Part shown: one piece after another, positions 19,593-27,856 of the stretch
Position numbering within the stretch: the stretch's first letter is position 1
How the letters are laid out: each line of letters starts with the position of its first letter
Origin: Paraburkholderia bryophila
GTDB taxonomy: Bacteria; Pseudomonadota; Gammaproteobacteria; Burkholderiales; Burkholderiaceae
Length of the DNA stretch: 64,000 bases
Assembly: GCF_003269035.1 (NCBI RefSeq)
Contig: NZ_QLTK01000031.1
Location: 19,139-83,138, forward strand
Direction: 5' to 3'
The notes under the pieces: model-generated
The model's database searches: none
What the model was told of the DNA's origin: nothing
The model's input: only the letters and a program-made list of their open reading frames with translations
Translations under genes and position numbers: made by a program

Positions 19593-19937
19593 TCAATGCA
19601 CTTTCGGAAAGCCGTGACGCTGCGCAAGCAGGTCGAGAATGCGACGCGTGTCGGTCACGAAACGTTTGTCGCCCAGCACCTGCGCGTCGGCGGGCGCCGG
19701 TTGGTCGTCGCCGAAAATCAACGCCGGCAAGCCCTGGTGTTCTTCGTCGAGCGCCTCGATGGCAACCGCGCGCGGACGCGCGAACGGCAAGCGCTGGATA
19801 TCGAGTTGCGTCGTGCGGCTCGGATCGCTCGCCAGCAATCCTTCGATCGGCGCACCATGTGGGCAAATGAAACGCTCGCCCGGATGCTTCGGATCGGTAA
19901 AGCCCGGTTCCAGTAACAACAGCAGATCTCGACTCAT
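19593..19937 (-). CDS. DUF3088 family protein
   Basis: The 114-aa cytoplasmic protein begins MSRDLLLLLEPGFTDP and contains GERFICPHGAPIEGLLAS and GLPALIFGDD. These match my memory of the DUF3088 family of small thioredoxin-fold-like proteins of unknown function. The gene stands alone between the porin and the glutathione peroxidase. One Cys occurs, in ICPHG, where some relatives have a CxxC-like pair. Confidence 0.7.
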   Translation of the reverse strand: MSRDLLLLLEPGFTDPKHPGERFICPHGAPIEGLLASDPSRTTQLDIQRLPFARPRAVAIEALDEEHQGLPALIFGDDQPAPADAQVLGDKRFVTDTRRILDLLAQRHGFPKVH

Positions 19938-20108
19938 GGTTGTCCCGTCGTGGAAGGTAAGTGAAAGAGAGGCCGCGCTGCGTCAGAACAGACGGATGAG
20001 ACGGGTCCGTGCAGCGGATCAGTATAGGCAGGCAGTACGCGGCGCAAAACCAGCAATTTGAGCTATGGATATTCGCGCGCCGGGATTGACGTGATGCGGC
20101 GACAGGCT

Positions 20109-20130
20109 GGGCGACGCGGGAGCGTCGCCC
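20109..20130 (-). terminator. hairpin downstream of glutathione peroxidase gene
   Basis: Perfect 9-bp arms GGGCGACGC and GCGTCGCCC surround a 4-nt loop, 26 bp beyond the peroxidase stop. No T tract follows on either strand, so it may act as an mRNA 3' end stabiliser or a factor-assisted stop. Confidence 0.5.
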
Positions 20131-20155
20131 ATTGACTAAGGTGTATTGCGCGGGT

Positions 20156-20701
20156 TCAGCGGGCCAGTTCGGCTTCGATCGCCGCGACGAGGCGCGGGTC
20201 GTCGGCGGTGACGTCGGGAGAGAATCGCCCCACTACGCGGCCGTCGCGACTCACCAGGAATTTTTCGAAATTCCACAGCACGTCCGGCGCCGCGTTGGGT
20301 TCGATGCCGTAGCCCTTGAGCCGTTCGCGGAACGGGCCTTCGCCAGTGGCATTGGGCTGCGTGGAAGTCAGCGTGCGGTACAACGGATGCTGGTCGGCGC
20401 CGACCACCGAGATCTTCGAGAACAGTGGGAATTTCACGTCGTAGGTACTGGTGCAGAAGGTCTGGATTTCCGCGTCGCTGCCCGGCTCCTGGCCTTTGAA
20501 GTTGTTCGCCGGAAAACCCAGCACCTCGAGACCGTCGCCGCGCTTATCTTCGTAGAGCTTTTCCAGGCCTTCGTATTGCGGGGTCAGCCCGCATTTCGAG
20601 GCCACGTTCACGACCAGCAGCACCTTGCCTTGAAACGGCTTCAGTGTTTGCGGCGTGCCTTCGATCGACGTGACGGGTACATCGTATAAGGCTTGACTCA
20701 T
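20156..20701 (-). CDS. glutathione peroxidase family thiol peroxidase
   Basis: The 181-aa enzyme reduces hydrogen peroxide or organic hydroperoxides. The catalytic Cys is C37 in NVASKCGLT, with partners Q71 in FKGQEPG and W143-N144 in VLWNFEKFL. The FPANNF block is typical. It is the Cys form, not a selenoprotein. Bacterial members often use thioredoxin rather than glutathione, so the electron donor is open. It is divergent from a family 3 binding protein across about 180 bp and appears to be transcribed alone. Confidence 0.92.
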   Translation of the reverse strand: MSQALYDVPVTSIEGTPQTLKPFQGKVLLVVNVASKCGLTPQYEGLEKLYEDKRGDGLEVLGFPANNFKGQEPGSDAEIQTFCTSTYDVKFPLFSKISVVGADQHPLYRTLTSTQPNATGEGPFRERLKGYGIEPNAAPDVLWNFEKFLVSRDGRVVGRFSPDVTADDPRLVAAIEAELAR

Positions 20702-20884
20702 GGATCACCTTCGGTTGGTTGAGGGATAGCACACGATACGCCGCTTCTGGATTTTCGGCAGCGCACGGCCGCGCTTCAATAACCTTATTCCTATTGATTG
20801 GTTCGCCCGGTTTCGCCGAAACGCTATTGTCGAACGCAAGCTCGCGTCTCGCCCACTCCACCCAAACACAATGAGAGTTCAGTC

Positions 20885-21835
20885 ATGAAACCGCAACGTC
20901 CGTCACGCTTCACCGGTCAGCTTCTGCTCGGCGCGATCGCTTCGATCGCCATGGGCTTCAGTACGCTTGCCTTAGCCGGCGTCGCGCTGGATCTGAGTCC
21001 GCAGCAGCCGGACCGGATTCGCGTGCAAACCGACCCGGCGGCCGTGAAAGCCGTGTCAGGGCAATTTCGCTTCGTCAAGGACGGCACGCTGACGATCGGC
21101 ATTCATCCGACCGTCCCGCCCATCAGCACCTATGCGACCGATGCGAAAACCGTAGTCGGTTTCGATGCCGACCTCGCGCAAGTGGTCGCGGATAGTCTGG
21201 GCAGAAAACTGGAACTGGTGCCGGTGGCGTGGGCCGACTGGCCGCTCGCGCTGGAGTCCGGCAAGGTGGACGCGGTGTTGTCGAATGTCACGGTGACCGA
21301 GGAGCGCAAGCTCAAATTCGATTTTTCCAGCTACCGTCAGGACCAGGTGGGCTTTTACGTGAAGTCCGACAGCCGGATCACGTCGCTGAAGGAACCGAAA
21401 GACGTGGCGGGCCTGCGAATCGTCACGGACTCCGGCACCAATCAGGAAAAGATCCTGCTGGCGTGGGACAAGGAGAATGTTGCGCACGGCCTGAAGCCGG
21501 TTGCGGTCCAGTACTACGACGACGTTGCCGTGAGAAACCTCGCGCTTCAATCCGGCCGCGCCGACGCCGTGTTCAGCGTCAATGCGACCCAGGCTTATCA
21601 GGCCGCGCAGCAAGGCAAGACGAAACTGGTCGGCACGGTCAACGGCGGCTGGCCGCGCACTGCCGAACTCGCCATCGCGACGCGCAAAGGCAGCGGCCTG
21701 GCCGATGCGCTCACCGCCTCGCTGAACGATCTGATTGCGTCGGGTACCTACAAGCGCGTGCTGGACCGATGGAATCTCGGCTCAGAGGCGATCGTCCGGT
21801 CGGCCACCAACCCGCCGGGTTTGCCGAAGCTCTGA
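20885..21835 (+). CDS. ABC transporter substrate-binding protein, family 3 (amino-acid type)
   Basis: The 316-aa periplasmic protein has a Sec signal (hydrophobic to about residue 32, LALAG). The family 3 fold is seen in LTIGIHPTVPPIS, VGFDADLAQVVADSLGRKLELVP, VDAVLSNVTVTEERKLKFDFS and RADAVFSVNATQAY. The ATG at 20885 has GAGAG upstream and begins a proper signal peptide, unlike the longer frame. No permease or ATPase genes adjoin it, so it must work with a transporter elsewhere. The ligand is probably an amino acid or small organic acid. Confidence 0.85.
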   Translation: MKPQRPSRFTGQLLLGAIASIAMGFSTLALAGVALDLSPQQPDRIRVQTDPAAVKAVSGQFRFVKDGTLTIGIHPTVPPISTYATDAKTVVGFDADLAQVVADSLGRKLELVPVAWADWPLALESGKVDAVLSNVTVTEERKLKFDFSSYRQDQVGFYVKSDSRITSLKEPKDVAGLRIVTDSGTNQEKILLAWDKENVAHGLKPVAVQYYDDVAVRNLALQSGRADAVFSVNATQAYQAAQQGKTKLVGTVNGGWPRTAELAIATRKGSGLADALTASLNDLIASGTYKRVLDRWNLGSEAIVRSATNPPGLPKL

Positions 21836-21856
21836 ACACGTTCCGCGAGCAGGTGC

Positions 21857-22870
21857 TCAACGCGCGGCGCCGAGTTTTCGGGCTCGATGTCGCAGGTAGA
21901 CATTGTTGAAGATCAACGCGAGTCCCGTCGTACAGGCTCCGGCAATTTGCGCGCGCGCCGGCACGACCCCGGTCAGCGACGACAGCACGAACGTCGTGAC
22001 CGGCAGCACGTCCATGAAGAGCACGCCGTTGAGCGGTGTCAGAATCCGGTTGCCCATATTCCAGAACAGAATCGCAACGAAGCCCGCAACCGGACCCATA
22101 TACAGCAGGTGCGGCGCGATGGCCCACAGTTGCCCGCCCGTCGGCACGGGCACGACACGCAATGCGAACAGCAAGGCATTGAGCCCGAGGATCGTCGTCA
22201 AACCAAGCCATAAGGTCACGGTGGTGTACTTGAGCGCCGACCAGCTTTTGAAACGCGACGCGCTGAACGTGTAGATCACCCAGCAGAGCGCGCCGATCAG
22301 AATCAGGCCGTTCGCCGAATAGTGCTGCGGTTCGTGCAGCGCCGTCACGATATCGCCCTTCGTGACCACCAGCGAGACGCCGACGAACGACATCAGAATG
22401 AAGAGCAACGTCACCACGGGCGGCATGCTTTTGCGGACCAGCGAATTCAGCAGCAAGCCCATCATCGGCTGGGTCGCCATCATGATCGACGCGGTCAGCG
22501 CACCTTGCGGGCCGGCCAGTTGCTGACCGAGAAACACGAACGAGCCGAAGCCGCAAAATCCCACCGAACCGAGCAGCCACGCCAGTGCAAGCGACTCGCC
22601 GTTCGGCCGCCATGCGCCCTTGCCTTCTCTCGCGACCCATAGCGCGAAAAACGCCACACCCGCGATCAGATAGCGCAGCGACGTAAAGGTGAACGGATCG
22701 ACATGCGTCAACGCGTCCGTCATCACGGGAAACATCATGCCCATCAATACGGTAGCCGCGACGCAGAGCAGTACGCCTTTGCCGTACGCGCCGTGAACCG
22801 GCAGATGGGCGGCAGTCGCGGCGCCGGCACGACCGGCGGTGATGGTCGATAATCCAGTCGGCTCATTCAT
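21857..22870 (-). CDS. EamA/DMT family transporter
   Basis: The 337-aa inner-membrane protein has about ten helices in two EamA repeats. The first repeat holds TVLMGMMFPVMTDALTHVDPFTFTSLRYLIAG in shorter runs such as DPFTFTSLRYL, and the second ends LYMGPVAGFVAILFWNMGNRIL. Family members export amino acids, metabolites or drugs. It lies 31 bp after a TetR gene on the same strand, which probably controls it. Confidence 0.88.
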   Translation of the reverse strand: MNEPTGLSTITAGRAGAATAAHLPVHGAYGKGVLLCVAATVLMGMMFPVMTDALTHVDPFTFTSLRYLIAGVAFFALWVAREGKGAWRPNGESLALAWLLGSVGFCGFGSFVFLGQQLAGPQGALTASIMMATQPMMGLLLNSLVRKSMPPVVTLLFILMSFVGVSLVVTKGDIVTALHEPQHYSANGLILIGALCWVIYTFSASRFKSWSALKYTTVTLWLGLTTILGLNALLFALRVVPVPTGGQLWAIAPHLLYMGPVAGFVAILFWNMGNRILTPLNGVLFMDVLPVTTFVLSSLTGVVPARAQIAGACTTGLALIFNNVYLRHRARKLGAAR

Positions 22871-22884
22871 GAATGATCGTTCCA
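22871..22884. promoter_or_regulatory. candidate TetR operator before the EamA gene
   Basis: GAATGATCGTTC is a 12-bp palindrome with one mismatch, directly before the EamA start. The 11-mer TGATCGTTCCA inside it recurs just before the TetR start at 23551-23561. The shared motif at both gene starts suggests the regulator's site. Confidence 0.4.
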
Positions 22885-22901
22885 GAAATGGAGAAAAAAA
22901 T

Positions 22902-23531
22902 TCAGAGCAGCGCGCGCATCGTCATTTCAACGACCGGCACGAGATCTCTCTCGTGGAAATTCGCTTTGCCCAGCACGCGAAAACCTTGAATCACGCACAA
23001 CAGGAAGGTGCTGACGGCCTGTTCGTCGAGCGTGCAACTGAACTCTCCGGCTTGCTGGCCGCGCGCCACCGCAGCGGCAAGGTGCGCCGCGATCCGCCGC
23101 AGGGTGGTTTCGATATGCGGACGTAGCGCTTCATCCGCAGGCAGCAGTTCGATGACGGCGTTCGTGATGAAACAGCCGTGCCGCTGCGACAGTTTCGCGG
23201 ACACCCTGGTGTAGTGAAGCAAGGCCTGACGCAACGCCTCTTGCGGCGACTCTGCCGCTTCCAGCCGCTCTTTCACGCGCGCGACCGCCCCATCCGCATA
23301 TTGACCGAACGCCGCGACGAGCAACCCATGCTTGTCCCCGAACGCGCTGTAAAGACTCGCGCGGAACAGCCCCGTGGATTTGCACAACGTCTCGATCGAC
23401 GTAGCGTGATAGCCCTGCTCCCAGAAGACCCGGCCGGCCGCTCGCGTGACTTCGTCGATATCGAATTCGCGCGGGCGTCCACGCTCGGCGGAAGCGGACG
23501 AAGAAGGCATGGGCGAGGTAGGTCGTGGCAT
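22902..23531 (-). CDS. TetR/AcrR family transcriptional repressor
   Basis: The 209-aa protein has an N-terminal helix-turn-helix at about residues 25-70, with the signature FWEQGYHATSIETLCKSTG and the following FRASLYSAFGDKHGL. The C-terminal two-thirds is an all-helical ligand domain with Cys residues at positions such as GCF and LLCV. It is first in a two-gene unit with the EamA transporter, so it likely represses its own operon until an exported compound binds. Confidence 0.9.
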   Translation of the reverse strand: MPRPTSPMPSSSASAERGRPREFDIDEVTRAAGRVFWEQGYHATSIETLCKSTGLFRASLYSAFGDKHGLLVAAFGQYADGAVARVKERLEAAESPQEALRQALLHYTRVSAKLSQRHGCFITNAVIELLPADEALRPHIETTLRRIAAHLAAAVARGQQAGEFSCTLDEQAVSTFLLCVIQGFRVLGKANFHERDLVPVVEMTMRALL

Positions 23532-23550
23532 GGTGTCTGGATATTAAGAC

Positions 23551-23561
23551 TGATCGTTCCA
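23551..23561. promoter_or_regulatory. second copy of the candidate TetR operator motif
   Basis: TGATCGTTCCA lies 20 bp before the TetR start codon and is identical to the copy before EamA. Its left half is less palindromic than that copy. Confidence 0.38.
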
Positions 23562-23657
23562 CAAAGCAAGCAGGCTTTGAGAACACGCATCGCCGCTCTT
23601 TCCATTCCCCTCCATAACGTAAATACGAAACCCCGATAACGATTGGACGAATGGTTA

Positions 23658-23687
23658 TTGGCTCGCGCGACGGCCCATTCCTATACT
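23658..23687 (+). promoter_or_regulatory. sigma70-type promoter of groES-groEL
   Basis: TTGGCT at 23658-23663 and TATACT at 23682-23687 are separated by 18 bp. The CIRCE operator begins 10 bp after the -10 box, the usual position for HrcA repression. Confidence 0.7.
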
Positions 23688-23696
23688 CGATTCCGG

Positions 23697-23723
23697 TCAG
23701 CACTCACCCACTGCGAGTGCCAG
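23697..23723. promoter_or_regulatory. CIRCE element (HrcA operator)
   Basis: TCAGCACTC, nine bases, then GAGTGCCAG. The core GCACTC-N9-GAGTGC is intact, and each 9-bp arm keeps seven of nine consensus bases (TTAGCACTC-N9-GAGTGCTAA). It lies at the transcript start of groES, implying heat-inducible repression by HrcA. Confidence 0.88.
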
Positions 23724-23749
23724 AAAACCTCAACCCCGGAAATCGATCC

Positions 23750-24040
23750 ATGAGCCTACGTCCATTGCATGACCGTCTGATCGTCAAGCGTCTCGATCAG
23801 GAAACCAAGACCGCGTCGGGAATCGTGATTCCCGAAAGCGCTGCGGAAAAGCCCGATCAGGGCGAAGTGATCGCCATCGGTCCGGGCAAGCGCGATAACG
23901 ACGGCAAGCGCATCGAGCCTGACCTGAAGGTCGGCGAGCGCGTGCTGTTCGGCAAATACGCGGGACAGTCCGTCAAGGTGGACGGCACCGAGTTGCTGGT
24001 GCTGCGTGAAGAAGACGTGGTCGCCGTCGTCACTCAATAA
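23750..24040 (+). CDS. groES: co-chaperonin GroES (additional copy)
   Basis: The 96-aa protein caps the GroEL ring. The opening MSLRPLHDRLIVKRLDQETKTASG and the mobile loop with SGIVIPESAAEKP are textbook GroES, as is the ending LRVRE-type strand LLVLREEDVVAVV. The longer open frame upstream runs through the promoter and CIRCE element, so the ATG at 23750 is the start. It is followed 12 bp later by groEL. The C-terminal AVVTQ is a small variation. The operon is probably a secondary groESL, as Burkholderia relatives carry several. Confidence 0.95.
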   Translation: MSLRPLHDRLIVKRLDQETKTASGIVIPESAAEKPDQGEVIAIGPGKRDNDGKRIEPDLKVGERVLFGKYAGQSVKVDGTELLVLREEDVVAVVTQ

Positions 24041-24052
24041 GGAGCTTCGAAC

Positions 24053-25693
24053 ATGGCAGCAAAAGAAATTATTTTTAGCGATGTGGCGCGTTCGAAACTG
24101 GTCGAAGGCGTGAACATTCTCGCCAACGCGGTCAAGGTGACGCTCGGGCCGAAGGGGCGCAACGTTGTGCTGGAGCGTAGCTTCGGCTCGCCGGTCGTAA
24201 CCAAGGACGGCGTTTCGGTCGCCAGGGAAATCGAGTTGCAGGACCGCGTGCAGAACATCGGCGCGCAACTGGTGAAGGAAGTCGCCTCGCGCACCAGCGA
24301 CGCCGCCGGCGACGGCACCACCACCGCGACCGTGCTCGCCCAGGCGATCGTGCGTGAAGGACAGAAGTACGTCGCGGCCGGCCTGAATCCGCTCGATCTG
24401 AAGCGCGGCATCGACAAGGCGGTCGTAGCCGCCATCGACGAATTGAAGAAGATCAGCAAGCCGACCACCACCAGCAAGGAAATCGCCCAGGTCGCGACGA
24501 TCTCGGCGAACGGCGAGGAGTCGATCGGTCAGCGGATCGCGGAAGCGATCGACCGGGTCGGCAAGGAAGGCGTGATCACGGTGGAAGACGGCAAGTCGCT
24601 CGACGACGAACTGGACGTGGTGGAAGGCCTGCAATTCGATCGGGGCTACCTGTCGCCGTATTTCATCAATGATCAGGACAAGCAGGTCGCGGTGCTCGAC
24701 AATCCGTACATCCTGCTGCACGACAAGAAGGTCTCGAACATTCGCGATCTGCTGCCGGTGCTGGAACAGGTCGCCAAAGCGGGCCGCCCGCTGCTGATCA
24801 TCGCGGAAGACGTGGAAGGCGAAGCGCTCGCCACGCTGGTCGTGAACAATTTGCGCGGCATTCTCAAGACCGTGGCCGTCAAGGCGCCGGGCTTCGGCGA
24901 CCGCCGCAAGGCGCTGCTGGAAGACATCGCGATTCTGACCGGCGGCCAGGTGATTGCCGAGGAAACCGGCCTGTCGCTGGAAAAAGCCACGCTCGCCGAA
25001 CTGGGTCAGGCAAAACGCATTGAGGTCGGCAAGGAAAACACCACGGTGATCGACGGCGCCGGCGACGGTAAGAACATCGAGGCGCGAGTGAAGCAGATTC
25101 GCACGCAGATCGAAGAGGCCAGCTCGGACTACGACCGCGAGAAACTGCAGGAACGGGTAGCGAAACTGGCGGGCGGCGTGGCCGTGATCAAGGTGGGCGG
25201 CGCCACGGAGATCGAGGTCAAGGAGAAGAAAGACCGCGTCGACGACGCGCTGCACGCCACGCGCGCGGCCGTTGAGGAAGGCATCGTGCCGGGCGGCGGC
25301 GTCGCGTTGATCCGCGTGAAAAAAGCGATCAGCGGCCTCAAAGGCGCGAACGCGGATCAGGACGCCGGTATCAAGATCGTGCTGCGTGCGCTGGAAGAAC
25401 CGCTGCGTCAGATCGTGACGAATGCGGGCGAGGAAGCCAGCGTGGTGGTCGCAAGAGTCGCGGAAGGCAGCGGCAATTTCGGCTACAACGCACAAACCGG
25501 CGAGTACGGCGATCTGGTCGAATCCGGCGTGCTCGATCCGACCAAGGTCACTCGCACGGCGCTGCAAAACGCGGCTTCCGTCGCCTCGTTGCTGCTGACG
25601 ACCGACGCGACCGTGCACGAAGCGCCCAAAGCGGCGGCGCCTGCCGCGCCGGCAGGTGGACCGGGTGCGGGTGGGCCGGGCTTCGATTTCTAA
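24053..25693 (+). CDS. groEL: chaperonin GroEL, secondary paralogue
   Basis: The 546-aa subunit of the 14-mer folding chamber carries the ATP-binding DAAGDGTTTATVLAQAI segment (as AAGDGTTTATVLA) and the apical KAPGFGDRRKALLEDIA. The C-terminal tail is PGAGGPGFDF rather than the GGM repeats of the housekeeping GroEL, which alters the flexible tail at the cavity floor. Residue choices such as VARSKLVEGVNILANAVK differ from the main copy. It is co-transcribed with groES under CIRCE control. I infer an accessory chaperonin for stress or special clients. Confidence 0.95.
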   Translation: MAAKEIIFSDVARSKLVEGVNILANAVKVTLGPKGRNVVLERSFGSPVVTKDGVSVAREIELQDRVQNIGAQLVKEVASRTSDAAGDGTTTATVLAQAIVREGQKYVAAGLNPLDLKRGIDKAVVAAIDELKKISKPTTTSKEIAQVATISANGEESIGQRIAEAIDRVGKEGVITVEDGKSLDDELDVVEGLQFDRGYLSPYFINDQDKQVAVLDNPYILLHDKKVSNIRDLLPVLEQVAKAGRPLLIIAEDVEGEALATLVVNNLRGILKTVAVKAPGFGDRRKALLEDIAILTGGQVIAEETGLSLEKATLAELGQAKRIEVGKENTTVIDGAGDGKNIEARVKQIRTQIEEASSDYDREKLQERVAKLAGGVAVIKVGGATEIEVKEKKDRVDDALHATRAAVEEGIVPGGGVALIRVKKAISGLKGANADQDAGIKIVLRALEEPLRQIVTNAGEEASVVVARVAEGSGNFGYNAQTGEYGDLVESGVLDPTKVTRTALQNAASVASLLLTTDATVHEAPKAAAPAAPAGGPGAGGPGFDF

Positions 25694-25844
25694 AGGCTGG
25701 GGGTTACAACCGGCGCAAGTGCTATGCGTAGGCCACGACCGTGCCGCGCGGCGCGTGCGCCGGTCTTCCTAGCTCACGTCATGCCTGAGTCCGGTGTGCT
25801 CGTAACTCTCACCGAAACACCCGCGCCACCTCAAGGAGCAAACG

Positions 25845-27215
25845 ATGAGCGAGAACAAACGGCAGATCAAGCTAGGCGCGTTTCTGATGGAGACCGGCCA
25901 CCATATCGCCGCATGGCGACACCCCGACGCTCAGGCAGACGGGGGGCTTAACTTCGAACACTATGCGCAAGTCGCGCGCATTGCCGAACAGGCCAAATTC
26001 GACGCGATCTTTTTCGCCGACAGCGTCAGCGTGCGCGATACCAATCTCGCTTCGCTATCGCGCACCGCGCGCGCGGATCACTTCGAACCGCTGACATTGC
26101 TGTCCGCGCTGTCGGTAGTCACGCGCAATATCGGCCTGATCGCGACGGTGTCGACCACCTTCAACGAGCCCTACAACCTCGCGCGCAAGTTTGCGTCGCT
26201 CGATCATCTGAGCGGCGGACGCTCGGGCTGGAATCTCGTGACGTCGAGCACGGAATCGGAGGCGCTGAACTTCAGCTTCGAGCAGCATCCCGAGCATGCG
26301 GTGCGTTATGAGCGCGCGAAAGAGTTCTACGACGTGGTCGCGGGTCTGTGGGATAGCTGGGAAGACGATGCTTTCTCGCGCGACAAGCAGAGCGGCGTCT
26401 ATTTCGATCCGGACAAACTGCACGTGCTCAACCATCGCGGCAAGCATTTCAAGGTGCGTGGCCCGTTGAACGTTGCGCGCTCGCCGCAGGGCTGGCCAGT
26501 GGTCGTGCAGGCGGGTGCATCGGATGCCGGGAAGGAACTTGCCGCTCAAACTGCCGAAGTGATTTTCGTGGCGCATCAAACGCTGGAGGAAGCGCAGATC
26601 TTCTATCGGGACATCAAGAGCCGGCTCGCGCGCTACGGGCGGCAACCGGATCATCTGAAGATCATGCCCGGCATTTTTCCGGTGATCGGCAAAACCGAAG
26701 CCGAGGCGCGTGCGAAATTTGAATCGTTGCAGGAACTGATTCATCCCACGGTCGGGTTGGCGTTGCTGTCGGCTATGTCGGGTGGCGTGGACCTGTCCGG
26801 CTATCCGCTCGACGGGCCGGTTCCCGAACTACCGGAAACCAACGGCGGCAAAAGCCGTCAGCGTTTGCTGCTGGACCTGGCGCGGCGCGAGAACCTGACG
26901 ATCCGCGAGCTGTATCTGCGGATTGCGGGCGCGCGTGGACATCAGCAGGTGGTCGGCACGCCAGAGAGCATTGCGGACCAATTGCAGCAATGGTTCGAGG
27001 AAGAAGGCGCGGATGGCTTCAACATCATGTCGCCGTGGCTGCCTGGTGGGCTGAGTGAATTTGCTGAACTGGTGGTGCCGGAGTTGCAGCGGCGGGGGCT
27101 GTTCAGGACCGCGTACGAGGGGCGAACGCTGCGGGAAAATCTGGGGCTGCCGCGGCCGGTGAATCGGTATGTTCGGATTGAACCGGAGCAACGCTCGCCG
27201 GTAGCGGCGCATTAG
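25845..27215 (+). CDS. LLM-class flavin-dependent monooxygenase, NtaA/SnaA/DszA family
   Basis: The 456-aa enzyme uses reduced FMN from a partner reductase. The family is shown by IKLGAFLMETGHHIAAWRHP, DAIFFADSVSVRD, the insertion SGGRSGWNLVTSS, SPQGWPVVVQAGASDAGKELAA (split as PQGWPVVVQAG and SDAGKELAA), and a C terminus LVPELQRRGLFRTAYEG with TLRENLGL. Relatives oxidise nitrilotriacetate, EDTA, dibenzothiophene sulfone or pristinamycin. The start has AAGGAG a few bases upstream. The gene appears monocistronic, and its substrate cannot be told. Confidence 0.9.
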   Translation: MSENKRQIKLGAFLMETGHHIAAWRHPDAQADGGLNFEHYAQVARIAEQAKFDAIFFADSVSVRDTNLASLSRTARADHFEPLTLLSALSVVTRNIGLIATVSTTFNEPYNLARKFASLDHLSGGRSGWNLVTSSTESEALNFSFEQHPEHAVRYERAKEFYDVVAGLWDSWEDDAFSRDKQSGVYFDPDKLHVLNHRGKHFKVRGPLNVARSPQGWPVVVQAGASDAGKELAAQTAEVIFVAHQTLEEAQIFYRDIKSRLARYGRQPDHLKIMPGIFPVIGKTEAEARAKFESLQELIHPTVGLALLSAMSGGVDLSGYPLDGPVPELPETNGGKSRQRLLLDLARRENLTIRELYLRIAGARGHQQVVGTPESIADQLQQWFEEEGADGFNIMSPWLPGGLSEFAELVVPELQRRGLFRTAYEGRTLRENLGLPRPVNRYVRIEPEQRSPVAAH

Positions 27216-27453
27216 TCGTATCGCCTCGACGGCGCGACAAACGCCGTCCATCTCCCTGCCAAACTGTGATCGTCGCCATGCGACAAACGCGCTCACGTGC
27301 ATTGACCTTTCTTCTCTAGCCACCCTTAGCCCCCTCAACGGATATCAGTGCGTCATCTCGATCCCCGTCATTGACAACGATTTTCATTACGGATAACTTA
27401 CGAGACATAGCCGCGCGAAAACATTCTCTACTTCATTATCAATAGGAATCCGG

Positions 27454-27795
27454 ATGATTGTTGAACTGAATCGGCAAGAAATCGAACAGGTCTCCGGCGC
27501 CGGCTTGGCCGGAGCAGTGGCCGGCACCGTCGGAGGAACAGTCGCAGGGCAAGCAATCGGCCCAGAAGTCGGAGCAGGATTTGGCGCGGCGGTTGGATCA
27601 TTCCTCCCTGGCATCGGCACTTTGGGCGGCGCAATTATTGGAGCCGGCGTCGGTACCATGTATGGGGGCCTGGCGGGCGGAGCGGCGGGCGCTTACGTAT
27701 TGGACAAACTTCAGGATCACGGGTGGGGATACTTCTTCTCCAATGGGGCACCGACGTTCAATGACCTTTTGCAGTTCACCGATCAGCTTCAATAA
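27454..27795 (+). CDS. putative double-glycine-leader bacteriocin precursor (microcin V-like)
   Basis: The 113-aa peptide starts MIVELNRQEIEQVSGA, which fits the double-glycine leader: L at -12, E at -8, I at -7, V at -4, G at -2 and A at -1 relative to cleavage after residue 16. The remaining 97 residues are dominated by Gly and Ala in GxxxG-like spacing (residues 17 to about 85), then a polar tail LDKLQDHGWGYFFSNG. This resembles colicin V, a pore-forming microcin. AGGAA precedes the ATG. A small four-helix membrane protein follows 61 bp later. No C39-peptidase exporter is present in the window. The leader is clear; antibacterial function is inferred. Confidence 0.68.
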   Translation: MIVELNRQEIEQVSGAGLAGAVAGTVGGTVAGQAIGPEVGAGFGAAVGSFLPGIGTLGGAIIGAGVGTMYGGLAGGAAGAYVLDKLQDHGWGYFFSNGAPTFNDLLQFTDQLQ

Positions 27796-27856
27796 ACCTC
27801 CTGACTAAAGCACGCCAAGTCTTGACAATAACTGGAATTGGCGTGTAAGTATTTCG

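Noticed and set aside
23756..25618. 620-codon open frame on the minus strand opposite groES-groEL
   Set aside because: It has the composition of a mirror of the groEL codons, no protein-family blocks and no ribosome site. Such shadows are common in GC-rich genes.
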